This document shows positions 48,248 through 56,105 of a stretch of 64,000 nucleotides of DNA, piece after piece (the stretch's first letter is position 1; every line of letters starts with the position of its first letter). The position numbers were made by a program, and so were the translations under genes. The notes below the pieces were generated by a model that made no database searches, was not told the origin of the DNA, and was given only the letters and a program-made list of their open reading frames with translations. The DNA is from Pedococcus aerophilus (GTDB lineage: Bacteria > Actinomycetota > Actinomycetes > Actinomycetales > Dermatophilaceae), in contig NZ_BAAARN010000001.1 in NCBI RefSeq assembly GCF_039532215.1, positions 683,036 to 747,035 on the forward strand. Direction: 5' to 3'.

Positions 48248-49438
48248 ATGGACAGCACCACCCTTCTCGGAAGACATCGGACACGACGCGTCGCCCTCAC
48301 CGGTGGCGCCTGCGCCGCGCTGGTCGCGGCCACCCTCGCAGCGACCGCTGCACCGGCCGGAGCGCACGGAGCCGGCGGCACCGGTTCGGGGACACATTCG
48401 GGGGCACATTCGGGGGCACCGACGAAGATCGCCTCCGGCCTGGACAACCCACGGCAGCTGGACGTCACCGGTCGCGGTGACGTCTACGTCGCCGAGGCCG
48501 GCCGCGGGGGTACCGGCCCGTGCATGCCCGGACCCGAGGGGGGCGAGGTGTGCCTGGGCACGACCGGTGCCGTCACCAAGGTCAGTGCCCGGGGACACCA
48601 GTCGCGCGTCGTGACCGGACTCCCGTCCCTGGCCGCCCCCGACGGCTCGGCCGCCAGCGGTCCCTCCGACGTCGAGTCCCTCGGCGGCCGCGTGATGGCC
48701 GTCCTGCTGGGGCTGGGCGCGCCCCCCGAGGTGCGCGACGGGCTCCCGGAGTCCGCGGCCCGGCTCGGCACCCTCCAGCTCGCCCGCGAGGGCGGTCAGC
48801 GCACCTGGACCATCGCCGACCTCGCCGCGCACGAGGCATCGGCCAACCCGATCCACGACCCTGACAGCAACCCCAGCTCGGTCGAGCGCTCCGGGTCCGG
48901 CTTCGTGGTCACCGACGCCGGCGGCAACGACCTGCTCACGACGAAGCACGGAAGGGTGAGCACCGCCGCCGTGTTCCAGGACCAGCTCGCCGAGGCTCCC
49001 CCGTTCCTCGGCCTGCCGCCCGGGACGATGATCCCCTCGCAGGCGGTGCCGACCGCGGTCACCAAGGGCCCCGACGGGGCGTGGTACGTCAGCCAGCTCA
49101 CCGGGTTCCCCTTCCCCGCCGGCGGCGCGAGCATCTTCCGCGTCGTCAAGGGGCAGGCACCGACGGTGTGGGCCACCGGCCTCACGAACGTCACCAGCCT
49201 GGGCTTCGACTCACGCGGCCACCTGTACGCCGTGCAGCTGGCCGACACGGGGCTGCTCGCCGCGGGTGAGGAACTCCCGTCCGGTTCGCTGGTCAAGGTC
49301 TCCCGCACCGGCGCCCACACGGTGGTGGCCGACGACCTGGCGGCGCCGTACGGCGTGGCCATCCGCGGCAGCTCGGCCTACGTCTCCACCTGCTCGGTGT
49401 GCCCGGGTGGCGGAGAGGTCTGGAGGTACCGCCTCTAG
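48248..49438 (+). CDS. ScyD/ScyE-like secreted beta-propeller protein
   Basis: A 396-aa exported protein: a signal peptide (RRVALTGG..., cleavage near AGAHG, residue 40), a short His/Gly/Ser linker with an in-frame repeat (GTHSGAHSGA), then repeated propeller-type strands (KIASGLDNPRQLDVTGRGDVYVAEAG, GAVTKVSARGHQSRVVTG, VTSLGFDSRGHLYAVQLA, SLVKVSRTGAHTVVADDLAAPYGVAI). Asp-Val-Tyr-Val repeats and a final STCSVCPGGGEVWRY match the ScyD/ScyE family. Two Cys pairs could be disulfides. Its role is unknown. AGGAG lies 7 nt before ATG 48248. Confidence 0.87.
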   Translation: MDSTTLLGRHRTRRVALTGGACAALVAATLAATAAPAGAHGAGGTGSGTHSGAHSGAPTKIASGLDNPRQLDVTGRGDVYVAEAGRGGTGPCMPGPEGGEVCLGTTGAVTKVSARGHQSRVVTGLPSLAAPDGSAASGPSDVESLGGRVMAVLLGLGAPPEVRDGLPESAARLGTLQLAREGGQRTWTIADLAAHEASANPIHDPDSNPSSVERSGSGFVVTDAGGNDLLTTKHGRVSTAAVFQDQLAEAPPFLGLPPGTMIPSQAVPTAVTKGPDGAWYVSQLTGFPFPAGGASIFRVVKGQAPTVWATGLTNVTSLGFDSRGHLYAVQLADTGLLAAGEELPSGSLVKVSRTGAHTVVADDLAAPYGVAIRGSSAYVSTCSVCPGGGEVWRYRL

Positions 49439-49492
49439 GACTCCGGCGCCGCGCGGGTGGGGCGCGACGCCGGGACGCACGCAGGGGGAGCC

Positions 49493-49603
49493 CCGGTCCG
49501 ACTCATCCCGGACCGGAGACCACTAGAGGGGGAAGGGTCCCCGTCACGGCCTCGCAGGGGCGACGTCGTGACGGGGACCAGCACCGTGTGCTGGTCCCCG
49601 TCA
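49493..49603. terminator. Two hairpins between convergent genes, the second perfect over 16 bp
   Basis: CCGGTCCG (49493-49500) and CGGACCGG (49509-49516) form a first small hairpin. TGACGGGGACCAGCAC (49569-49584) pairs perfectly with 49588-49603 around the loop CGT and is the likely bidirectional terminator for the ScyD-like gene and the helicase gene, which face each other. Confidence 0.85.
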
Positions 49604-49669
49604 GGTCCCGCCGGTCAGGCGGGGTGTCGTGCTGGGTGCGAGGTCTCGCGCAATGGTGCTGAGGGTGGC

Positions 49670-51223
49670 TCAGCGGCCGCGACCGCCACGGCTGCCGGCC
49701 GAGAACGCGGCGGCACCACCGGACGACGTCGAGTAGGCGGTGGTGGAGCCACCGGCGGCACGGCCGCCGGAGCGCTGACCGCCCGAGCGCTGGCCACCGG
49801 TCGAACCCTGACCGGACGCACGACCGCCGGAGCGACCACTGCCGGAACGGGCACCGCCGGAGGAGTCCTGCGCGCCTGCCGGACGACCGCCGCGGCGGCC
49901 GCCACCCGAGCGCGAGCCCTCGCCGGTGCGGGCCTCGCCGGAACGGGCACCGCCCCCGGTACGGCCGGCCCCACCTCGGCGGGACTGCCCGCCACCGGAC
50001 CGACCCTGGCCGGAGGGCTGGGCGGGCGCGGTGAGGACGAGGGGCTCGGTCTTGGTGCGCTCCCCCGGGGCGACCTCGAGCAGCATGGGGTGGCCGAGTC
50101 CGAGGCGCGTGGTCTTGGCCTTGATGCCGGCCTTGCTGGTCAGCACCCGCACGTCGGAGACCTGGTCGTCGGTCATCAGCGTGATGACGGTGCCGTCGGC
50201 GCCGGCGCGGGCGGTGCGTCCCGAGCGGTGCAGGTAGGCCTTGTGCTCGACCGGCGGGTCTGCGTGGATGACGAGGGCGACGTCGTCGACGTGGATCCCC
50301 CGGGCGGCGATGTCGGTGGCGACCAGCGTGGACGCCTTGCCCTCGTGGAAGGCCGCCATGTTGCGGTCACGGGCGCCCTGGCCGAGGTTGCCGTGCAGCT
50401 CGACGGCGGGCACGCCCGAGGCGTTGAGCTGCTTGGCCAGCTTCTTGGCACCGTGCTTGGTGCGCGTGAAGACGACCTTGCGACCGGGGGCCGAGGTGAG
50501 GTCCAGGAGCACGTCGAGGCGCGCGTCGCGGTGCACGTGGAAGACGTGGTGCGCCATCGTCGACACCGGCGACTGAGCCGAATCGGCCTGGTGCGTCACG
50601 GGATTGGACAGGTAGCGCTTGACGATGACGTCGATGCCGGCGTCCAGCGTCGCCGAGAACAGCAGCTTCTGGCCGTTTCGCGGGGTCTTGTCGAGGATGC
50701 GCTTCACACCGGGCAGGAAGCCCAGGTCGGCCATGTGGTCGGCCTCGTCGAGGATGGTGACCTCGATGCCGTCGAGGGTGAGTGCGCCCTGCTGCAGCAG
50801 GTCCTCGAGGCGACCCGGGCAGGCCAGCACGACGTCGACGCCCTTGCGCAGCGCCGAGACCTGCGGGTTCTGGCCGACGCCACCGAAGATGGTGACCGAC
50901 GAGATCCCGAGCGGCTCGGCCATGGGAGCCATGGCGGCCTGGATCTGGGTGACGAGCTCGCGGGTCGGGGCCAGGATCAGCGCACGCGGGCGACGCGACT
51001 GGCGAGGAGCCTTGGACGAGGAGAGCCTGGCCAGCATCGGCAGCAGGAACGCGTAGGTCTTGCCGGAGCCGGTGCGGCCCCGACCGAGGACGTCCCGACC
51101 GGCGAGCGAGTCGGGCAGCGTCGCGGTCTGGATGGGGGTCGGGACGGTGATGCCGCGTGCGGCGAGGACAGAAGCCAGGGCGTCAGGGACGCCGAGGCTC
51201 GGGAAGGTGGTGTCGACAGACAC
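49670..51223 (-). CDS. DEAD-box RNA helicase with a Gly/Arg/Ser-rich tail
   Basis: A 517-aa ATP-dependent helicase: Q motif (PSLGVPDALASVLAARGITVPTPIQ), motif I GRGRTGSGKT, motif Ia APTRELVTQ, motif II DEADH, motif III SATL, motif V VATDIAARGIHVD and motif VI HRSGRTARAG. The C-terminal 120 residues are RGG/RSGG repeats (about 400-517) that bind RNA and often drive condensate formation and cold-adaptive ribosome assembly. SD GGAG lies 7 nt before GTG 51223. The motif II sequence is DEADH rather than DEAD-x-M, still canonical. A 173-bp gap upstream has no gene and may hold a 5' UTR. Confidence 0.95.
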   Translation of the reverse strand: MSVDTTFPSLGVPDALASVLAARGITVPTPIQTATLPDSLAGRDVLGRGRTGSGKTYAFLLPMLARLSSSKAPRQSRRPRALILAPTRELVTQIQAAMAPMAEPLGISSVTIFGGVGQNPQVSALRKGVDVVLACPGRLEDLLQQGALTLDGIEVTILDEADHMADLGFLPGVKRILDKTPRNGQKLLFSATLDAGIDVIVKRYLSNPVTHQADSAQSPVSTMAHHVFHVHRDARLDVLLDLTSAPGRKVVFTRTKHGAKKLAKQLNASGVPAVELHGNLGQGARDRNMAAFHEGKASTLVATDIAARGIHVDDVALVIHADPPVEHKAYLHRSGRTARAGADGTVITLMTDDQVSDVRVLTSKAGIKAKTTRLGLGHPMLLEVAPGERTKTEPLVLTAPAQPSGQGRSGGGQSRRGGAGRTGGGARSGEARTGEGSRSGGGRRGGRPAGAQDSSGGARSGSGRSGGRASGQGSTGGQRSGGQRSGGRAAGGSTTAYSTSSGGAAAFSAGSRGGRGR

Positions 51224-51396
51224 AGAGGTACTCCAGAGCAGTCAAAGGGGTGTTCCGCCCGGCGCGAAACCGACGTGGGTTCGCAGCGCAAGAGCTTGAT
51301 CACGTGCCACGGCCCGAGGCAGAACTGTGCGGGCCGGTGGCACCACCCTATCGCCCCGCGGCCCTCCCGCTCGACCGCATGGTCCCCCGGTGCTGC

Positions 51397-52683
51397 TCAG
51401 GCGCTCGGGATCTCCTCGACCCGGAGCGTGAAGTCCCGGCGGCGCAGCCTGTCCACGAGCACGTCCCCGAGGGCGGTCGCAGGCGTGAGCACCCCTGCGG
51501 CAGGCGGCAGCCGGTCGCCGTCCAGGGCCAGCGCGAGAGCCGCCTCCCCGAGCATGACCGTGGTCGCGGCATACCCCGGATCCCCTTGTGCCGTCACGGT
51601 CGCGAGGTAACGGCGGCCGGTCTCCGTCGTGGTCCGGACCTTCATCGAGAACCAGCCGGTGCGGCGGGTCTTCTCGCTCGGGCCCTCGCCCGGCGAGGGC
51701 GCGATCCGGTCGAAGACGGGACGGGTGCGGTCGTCACCCATCGCCTTCATCGCCAGGCCGAGGCCCACCGTGAACGCGGTGGCCCGACCACGTGCGACAG
51801 GTCCGCGCCCGTAGGCCGACAGCTCGCGGTAACGGAACCGGCGACCGTAGGCGTGGTCGCGAAGAGCGTTGCTGCGCCTGACGATCCGCGTGTTGAAGCT
51901 GGCCATGACGAACGGCCCGACCCAGTCGCCGGTGTCGGCGTCGCGGAAGACCGCCATGGGGTCTCGCTCCTTGCCCAGGTCGGGCTCGGCGTTGCGGTCG
52001 GGACTCAGGCCGTAGGGGTCGAAGAGGGTCTTCACGGCACGACGGTCGGTCGACACGGCGTCGAGCTGGGCGCGGGAGGAGTCGACCGTGCCGCCGCTGA
52101 CGCCGCCCTTCGCCCTGGCGTGCAACGTGGTGTCGAGCAGTCCCCCGGCAGCATCGTGCTGCGCCTGCTGGTGCAGCAGGTGGACGGCGAGGTCGGACGG
52201 CACGGAGTCGTAGCCGCAGGCGGTGACGATGCGGGCACCGCTGGCCTTCGCCAGCGCGTCGCACTCGTCGATCGCCTTGCGCACGAACAAGATCTCGCCA
52301 GTCAGGTCGGCGTAGTGCGTGCCGGCCTCGGCGCAGGCCCGCGCGAGCGGCAGGCCGTAGCGCAGGTACGGGCCGACCGTGGTGGCGACGACGGTGGTGG
52401 AGGCGGCGAGGGACCGCAGCGCGACCTCGTCGACGGCGTCCGCCACGACCAGCGGCCAGTCGCGCGCTGCGCGCGGCAGGCCCCGGCGGACCTCCTCGAG
52501 CTTGGTGCGGGAGCGTCCTGCGAGGGCGATACGGGTGCCTGACGGGGCGTTGCGGGCGAGGTACTCCGCGAGGAGTCTGCCGACGAAGCCGGTGGCGCCG
52601 TAGACGACCACGTCGTGGGTGCGCCGCTCGGTGTCCCCGGCGTCTCGGACTTCGTGCCGCGCGTCGTGTCCTGCGTCGGTCAT
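51397..52683 (-). CDS. Saccharopine dehydrogenase-like / trans-acting enoyl reductase family protein
   Basis: A 428-aa Rossmann protein: VVVYGATGFVGRLLAEYLA (nucleotide-binding GxTGxxG), VVATTVGPYLRYGLPLARACAEAGTHYADLTGE and IVTACGYDSVPSDLAVHLL are signatures of the family that includes mycobacterial trans-acting enoyl reductases (Rv2449c/Rv2953 type), which act on lipid or polyketide intermediates. No polyketide genes are nearby, so substrate is unknown. ATG 52683 overlaps the GST-type gene's stop (ATGA), giving a two-gene operon with it. Confidence 0.87.
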   Translation of the reverse strand: MTDAGHDARHEVRDAGDTERRTHDVVVYGATGFVGRLLAEYLARNAPSGTRIALAGRSRTKLEEVRRGLPRAARDWPLVVADAVDEVALRSLAASTTVVATTVGPYLRYGLPLARACAEAGTHYADLTGEILFVRKAIDECDALAKASGARIVTACGYDSVPSDLAVHLLHQQAQHDAAGGLLDTTLHARAKGGVSGGTVDSSRAQLDAVSTDRRAVKTLFDPYGLSPDRNAEPDLGKERDPMAVFRDADTGDWVGPFVMASFNTRIVRRSNALRDHAYGRRFRYRELSAYGRGPVARGRATAFTVGLGLAMKAMGDDRTRPVFDRIAPSPGEGPSEKTRRTGWFSMKVRTTTETGRRYLATVTAQGDPGYAATTVMLGEAALALALDGDRLPPAAGVLTPATALGDVLVDRLRRRDFTLRVEEIPSA

Positions 52684-53699
52684 GCGCGCCCCTCGGCCGG
52701 GACGGCCTCCTCGTCGCGAACCGGCCCGGGCGGTGTCCCGTTGCCGAACGGGCTGCCGCCGAGCGACTCCCGCCCGTGCTCGGTCAGCCAGCCCGAGAGG
52801 TCGGGGCCGGCGGGGATGATCCCCGTGGGGTTGATGTCGTGGTGGACGACGTAGTAGTGCGCCTTGATCTGTGCGAAGTCCGTGGTGTCGCCGAACCCGG
52901 GCGTCTGGAACAGGTCGCGCGCGTAGGCCCACAGCACCGGCATCTCGCTCAGCTTCTGCCGGTTGCACTTGAAGTGCCCGTGGTAGACCGGGTCGAACCG
53001 CGCCAGCGTCGTGAACAACCGGACATCGGCCTCGGTGATGGTGTCGCCCATGAGGTAGCGGCGGTCGGCCAGCCGGTTCTCCAGCCAGTCCAGCGCCGTG
53101 AACAGCCGTTCGTACGCCTGGTCGTAGGCCTCCTGCGTCCCGGCGAACCCGCAGCGGTAGACCCCGTTGTTGACCTCGGTGTAGACGCGCTTCATCACCT
53201 CGTCCATCTCCTCGCGGAGCGCCTCGGGGTAGAGGTCGGGCGCACCCGCCCGGTGGTGCTCGCGCCACTGCGTCGAGAAGTCCAGGGTCATCTGGGCGAA
53301 GTCGTTGGTGACGACCTTGCCGCTGTCGACCTCGACGATCGCCGGCACGGTGATCCCCCGCGGGTAGCCGGGCTGGCGCTGCTCGTAGGCGTCCTTGAGC
53401 CGCGGGATGCCCAGCACCGGGTCGACCCCGCCGGGGTCGAGGTCGAACGTCCAGCTGTCCTCGTCGTGGGTCGGCCCGCACAGGCCGAGCGAGATCACGT
53501 CCTCGAGGCCCAGCAGTCGTCGCACGATGATCGTCCGGTTCGCCCACGGGCAGGCGCGTGCGGCGACGAGGCGGTAGCGCCCCGGCTCGACCGGCCAGTT
53601 CTCCTCGCCCTCGCCGTCCACGGTGATGCGGTCGTTGATGTAGCGCGTGTCGCGCTCGAACGACGGCTCGACGTAGCCCTTGCCCTTGCTCTCAGCCAT
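52680..53699 (-). CDS. Glutathionyl-hydroquinone reductase-type GST (YqjG-like)
   Basis: A 339-aa xi-class glutathione S-transferase-like protein: the thioredoxin-fold part has AARACPWANRTIIVR (catalytic Cys in CPWA), GITVPAIVEVDSGKVVTND, and an all-helical C-terminal domain (DWLENRLADRRYLMGDTITEADVRLFTTLARFD). YqjG proteins reductively deglutathionylate hydroquinones; in an actinobacterium mycothiol may replace glutathione (inference). ATG 53699 follows TAGGTT by 6 nt, a leaderless promoter. Coupled to the downstream oxidoreductase gene. Confidence 0.9.
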   Translation of the reverse strand: MAESKGKGYVEPSFERDTRYINDRITVDGEGEENWPVEPGRYRLVAARACPWANRTIIVRRLLGLEDVISLGLCGPTHDEDSWTFDLDPGGVDPVLGIPRLKDAYEQRQPGYPRGITVPAIVEVDSGKVVTNDFAQMTLDFSTQWREHHRAGAPDLYPEALREEMDEVMKRVYTEVNNGVYRCGFAGTQEAYDQAYERLFTALDWLENRLADRRYLMGDTITEADVRLFTTLARFDPVYHGHFKCNRQKLSEMPVLWAYARDLFQTPGFGDTTDFAQIKAHYYVVHHDINPTGIIPAGPDLSGWLTEHGRESLGGSPFGNGTPPGPVRDEEAVPAEGRA

Positions 53700-53759
53700 G
53701 TCACGAACCTAACCGCAGGAGCGCGCCACCGCAGGGGACGGGTACGGCGCCGCCTCGCT

Positions 53760-55124
53760 TCAGCGCGGCAGGGCGCCGAGGCGGGCCAGCAGGATCGCCT
53801 CCGCGACGCAGACCTTCTCGAACTCGCCGAGGTGCAGCGACTCGTTGGCACCGTGCGCCCGGGTGTCCGGGTCCTCGACGCCCGTGACGAGGATGGCCGC
53901 CTGCGGGAACTTCTCCGCGAACGCCGCGACGAAGGGGATCGAGCCGCCCACGCCGATGTCGACCGGCTCCACGCCCCACGCGTCGGTGAACGCGGCCCGC
54001 GTCTGGTCGTAGACCGGCCCGTTCGCGTCAGCGGCGAAGCCGGAGCCCTGGTCGTCGAGGTGGACCTCGACCCTGGCGCCCCACGGGATGTTGGCCTCGA
54101 CGTGGCGCTGCACGGCGGCATACGCGTCCAGGGGGTCCTCGTCCGGGGCGAGGCGGATGGACACCTTGGCGCTCGCGGTGGGCACGAGGGTGTTGGAGGA
54201 CTTCGCCACCGAGGGGGCGTCGATGCCGATGACGGTCGCCGTGGGCTTGGCCCAGATGCGGTCGAGCAGCGAGCCGGTGCCGATGACGTCGACGCCGTCG
54301 AGCAGGCCGGACTCCTCGCGCAGGCGCGCCTCGTCGAAGTCGAGGTTGCTGGCCGTGCCGGAGCGCAGCCCGGCGATGGCGACGTCGCCGGCGTCGTCGT
54401 GCAGCGTCGCGAGCAGGCGCACCAGGGCGGTGATCGCGTCGGGGACCGCCCCACCGAACATGCCCGAGTGGATGCCGTGGTCGAGGGTGGTGACGGTGAC
54501 GACGACGCGGATCAGCCCGCGCAGCGTCGTGGTGAGGGCGGGCTCACCGATGGCCCAGTTGGTCGAGTCGGCCAGGACGATGGCGTCGGCCCGCAGCTTC
54601 TCGCCGTGCCGCTCGAGGATGGTGGGCAGCGAGTCGGAGCCGATCTCCTCCTCGCCCTCGACGAAGACGGTGACCCCGACCGGCAACCGGCCATGGTGGG
54701 CCCGAAGAGCCGCGAGGTGGGCCATGATCCCGGCCTTGTCGTCGGCGGCGCCGCGGCCGTAGAGCCGCCCGTCGCGCTCGGTCGGCTCGAACGGTGCGCT
54801 GTCCCAGTCCTTGTCATCACCGGGCGGCTGCACGTCGTGGTGCGCGTAGAGCATCACGGTCGGCGCGCCCTCGGGCCCGTCGAGGTGCCCGATCACCGCG
54901 GGGCGACCGCCCTCGCGGACGATCTCGACCTCGAGGCCCTCGGCGCGCAGCAGCTCTGCGGTCGCCTCGGCGCTGGCCTCGACATGGGCCTGGTCGAAGG
55001 CGTCGAGGCTGACGCTCGGGATGCGGGTGAGCGCCTCGAGGTCGGCGCGCAGGCCGGGCATGAGGTCGGCCACCGTGGCCTTGAGGGCGGAAACCTGGTC
55101 GGTGCTCAGAACGTCGTCGGTCAC
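53760..55124 (-). CDS. M20-family dipeptidase
   Basis: A 454-aa zinc peptidase: MLYAHHDVQPPGDDKDW (first zinc His), GRGAADDKAGIMAHLAA (bridging Asp), VEGEEEIGSDSLP (catalytic and ligand Glu), a lid domain with HSGMFGGAVPDA and a terminal RAHGANESLHLGEF with the last His. It is the dipeptidase/Cys-Gly-type subfamily, perhaps acting on peptide debris or mycothiol-derived Cys conjugates. GTG 55124 is preferred because TAGGCT (55132-55137) ends 7 nt upstream, implying a leaderless transcript; the frame extends to 55187 but would overlap that promoter. Confidence 0.92.
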   Translation of the reverse strand: MTDDVLSTDQVSALKATVADLMPGLRADLEALTRIPSVSLDAFDQAHVEASAEATAELLRAEGLEVEIVREGGRPAVIGHLDGPEGAPTVMLYAHHDVQPPGDDKDWDSAPFEPTERDGRLYGRGAADDKAGIMAHLAALRAHHGRLPVGVTVFVEGEEEIGSDSLPTILERHGEKLRADAIVLADSTNWAIGEPALTTTLRGLIRVVVTVTTLDHGIHSGMFGGAVPDAITALVRLLATLHDDAGDVAIAGLRSGTASNLDFDEARLREESGLLDGVDVIGTGSLLDRIWAKPTATVIGIDAPSVAKSSNTLVPTASAKVSIRLAPDEDPLDAYAAVQRHVEANIPWGARVEVHLDDQGSGFAADANGPVYDQTRAAFTDAWGVEPVDIGVGGSIPFVAAFAEKFPQAAILVTGVEDPDTRAHGANESLHLGEFEKVCVAEAILLARLGALPR

Positions 55125-55131
55125 GGCCGCG

Positions 55132-55192
55132 AGCCTAACGGGACCGCCCGCGCGGTTGCGATTCCGGGGAACGGCACTCCACGGCATACAGT
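55132..55192. promoter_or_regulatory. Divergent leaderless promoters of the M20 (minus) and DUF3043 (plus) genes
   Basis: Minus strand: TAGGCT (55137 to 55132) with 7 nt to GTG 55124. Plus strand: TACAGT (55187-55192) with 6 nt to GTG 55199. The plus -10 box overlaps one recurring 9-mer copy (ACGGCATAC, 55181-55189). Only 74 bp separate the two genes. Confidence 0.65.
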
Positions 55193-55198
55193 GACCTC

Positions 55199-55780
55199 GT
55201 GTTTGGACGCAACAAGACTGTCAACGAGCAGCAGGCCGAAGCCATCGAGCGCGAGCACCGCGAGGGTGCCAAGAACCGGCCCACGCCCAAGCGCAAGGAC
55301 CAGGAGGCGGCCAACCGTCGCCCGTTGGTCGTCGCGGACCGCAAGGTGGCCAAGAACCAGGACCGCGCCAAGCGCCGAGAGGCCCAGCTGCTCCAGCGCC
55401 AGGCCATGGCGACCGGCGACGACGCCCACCTGCCGGCCCGTGACAAGGGCCCGGTCCGTCGCTACATCCGCGACTACGTCGACGCGCGCTGGAACCTCGG
55501 CGAGTTCATGCTGCCGGTGATGATCGTCGTGCTGGCGCTGTCATTCGTCCGCCTCCCCTGGGTCTTCCTCGTCGTCTCGCTCGGCGTCTACGGCCTGCTC
55601 TTCGCCGCCGCCATCGACTCGTGGCTGATGTGGCGCCGCCTCAAGCCGAAGCTCGTCGCCAAGTTCGGTGCCGACAAAGTCGGTCGCGGCCTCGCCATGT
55701 ACGCCGTGATGCGCGGCTTCCAGCTGCGCCGCTCGCGCATGCCGCGCGCGCTCGTCAAGCGCGGCGACTTCCCCACCTGA
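55199..55780 (+). CDS. DUF3043 domain membrane protein
   Basis: A 193-aa protein with a very basic, Lys/Arg-rich N-terminal half (PTPKRKDQEAANRRPLV, KNQDRAKRREAQ), then two transmembrane helices (about 103-120, MLPVMIVVLALSFVRLPW; and 121-140, VFLVVSLGVYGLLFAAAID) and a basic C-terminal tail. This is the actinobacterium-specific DUF3043 family of unknown function; the basic arm could bind nucleic acid or phospholipid. GTG 55199 is given by the leaderless promoter. Confidence 0.88.
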   Translation: MFGRNKTVNEQQAEAIEREHREGAKNRPTPKRKDQEAANRRPLVVADRKVAKNQDRAKRREAQLLQRQAMATGDDAHLPARDKGPVRRYIRDYVDARWNLGEFMLPVMIVVLALSFVRLPWVFLVVSLGVYGLLFAAAIDSWLMWRRLKPKLVAKFGADKVGRGLAMYAVMRGFQLRRSRMPRALVKRGDFPT

Positions 55781-55806
55781 CCCGGCCGACGGCCCCTGCG
55801 GCGTCG

Positions 55807-56022
55807 CTACTCCGCGGCGCGCAGGCTCATCGGGCCGTAGACGACGACACCCTCGCGGTGGAGCACGACGGCGTCCACGCCTGCCTCGCCGAGCTCGTGC
55901 CAGCTCTCCCCGAACCAGTTCTCCGCGTCCGACTGCGACGGGAACGCCGTAGTCACGAGCTCGTCGCCGGACAGCTCCTTGCCGTCGGCGTCGAGATAGG
56001 TCCAGGTCCAGGCTTCGCTCAT
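55807..56022 (-). CDS. Small conserved protein of unknown function
   Basis: A 71-aa product: WTWTYLDADGKELSGDELVTTAFPSQSDAENWFGESWHELGEAGVDAVVLHREGVVVYGPMSL. This pattern (strand, FPSQSDAENWFGESWHEL helix, strand) is common among actinobacteria with no known function. TACAGT (56030-56035, minus) ends 7 nt before ATG 56022, so the shorter start is favoured over an upstream one at 56094. Convergent with the DUF3043 gene, 26 bp apart. Confidence 0.8.
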   Translation of the reverse strand: MSEAWTWTYLDADGKELSGDELVTTAFPSQSDAENWFGESWHELGEAGVDAVVLHREGVVVYGPMSLRAAE

Positions 56023-56069
56023 GGCCGCCACTGTAGGCCGCACCCCCGTCGTCCGCCCGGACGGCGGCT

Positions 56070-56098
56070 TTGACACCTGCGGCCCCCGGTGCAACGGT
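56070..56098 (+). promoter_or_regulatory. Consensus -35 promoter of the double ABC ATPase gene
   Basis: TTGACA (56070-56075) is a perfect -35 hexamer. After a 17-bp spacer AACGGT (56093-56098) is the likely -10, ending 7 nt before GTG 56106. This again predicts a leaderless message and supports that start codon. Confidence 0.65.
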
Positions 56099-56105
56099 CG
56101 GGCCC

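Noticed and set aside
48375-48421. Repeated TTCGGGGGCACA words
   Set aside because: An in-frame repeat encoding THSGAHSGA in the linker of the ScyD-like protein; coding low complexity, not a regulatory array.
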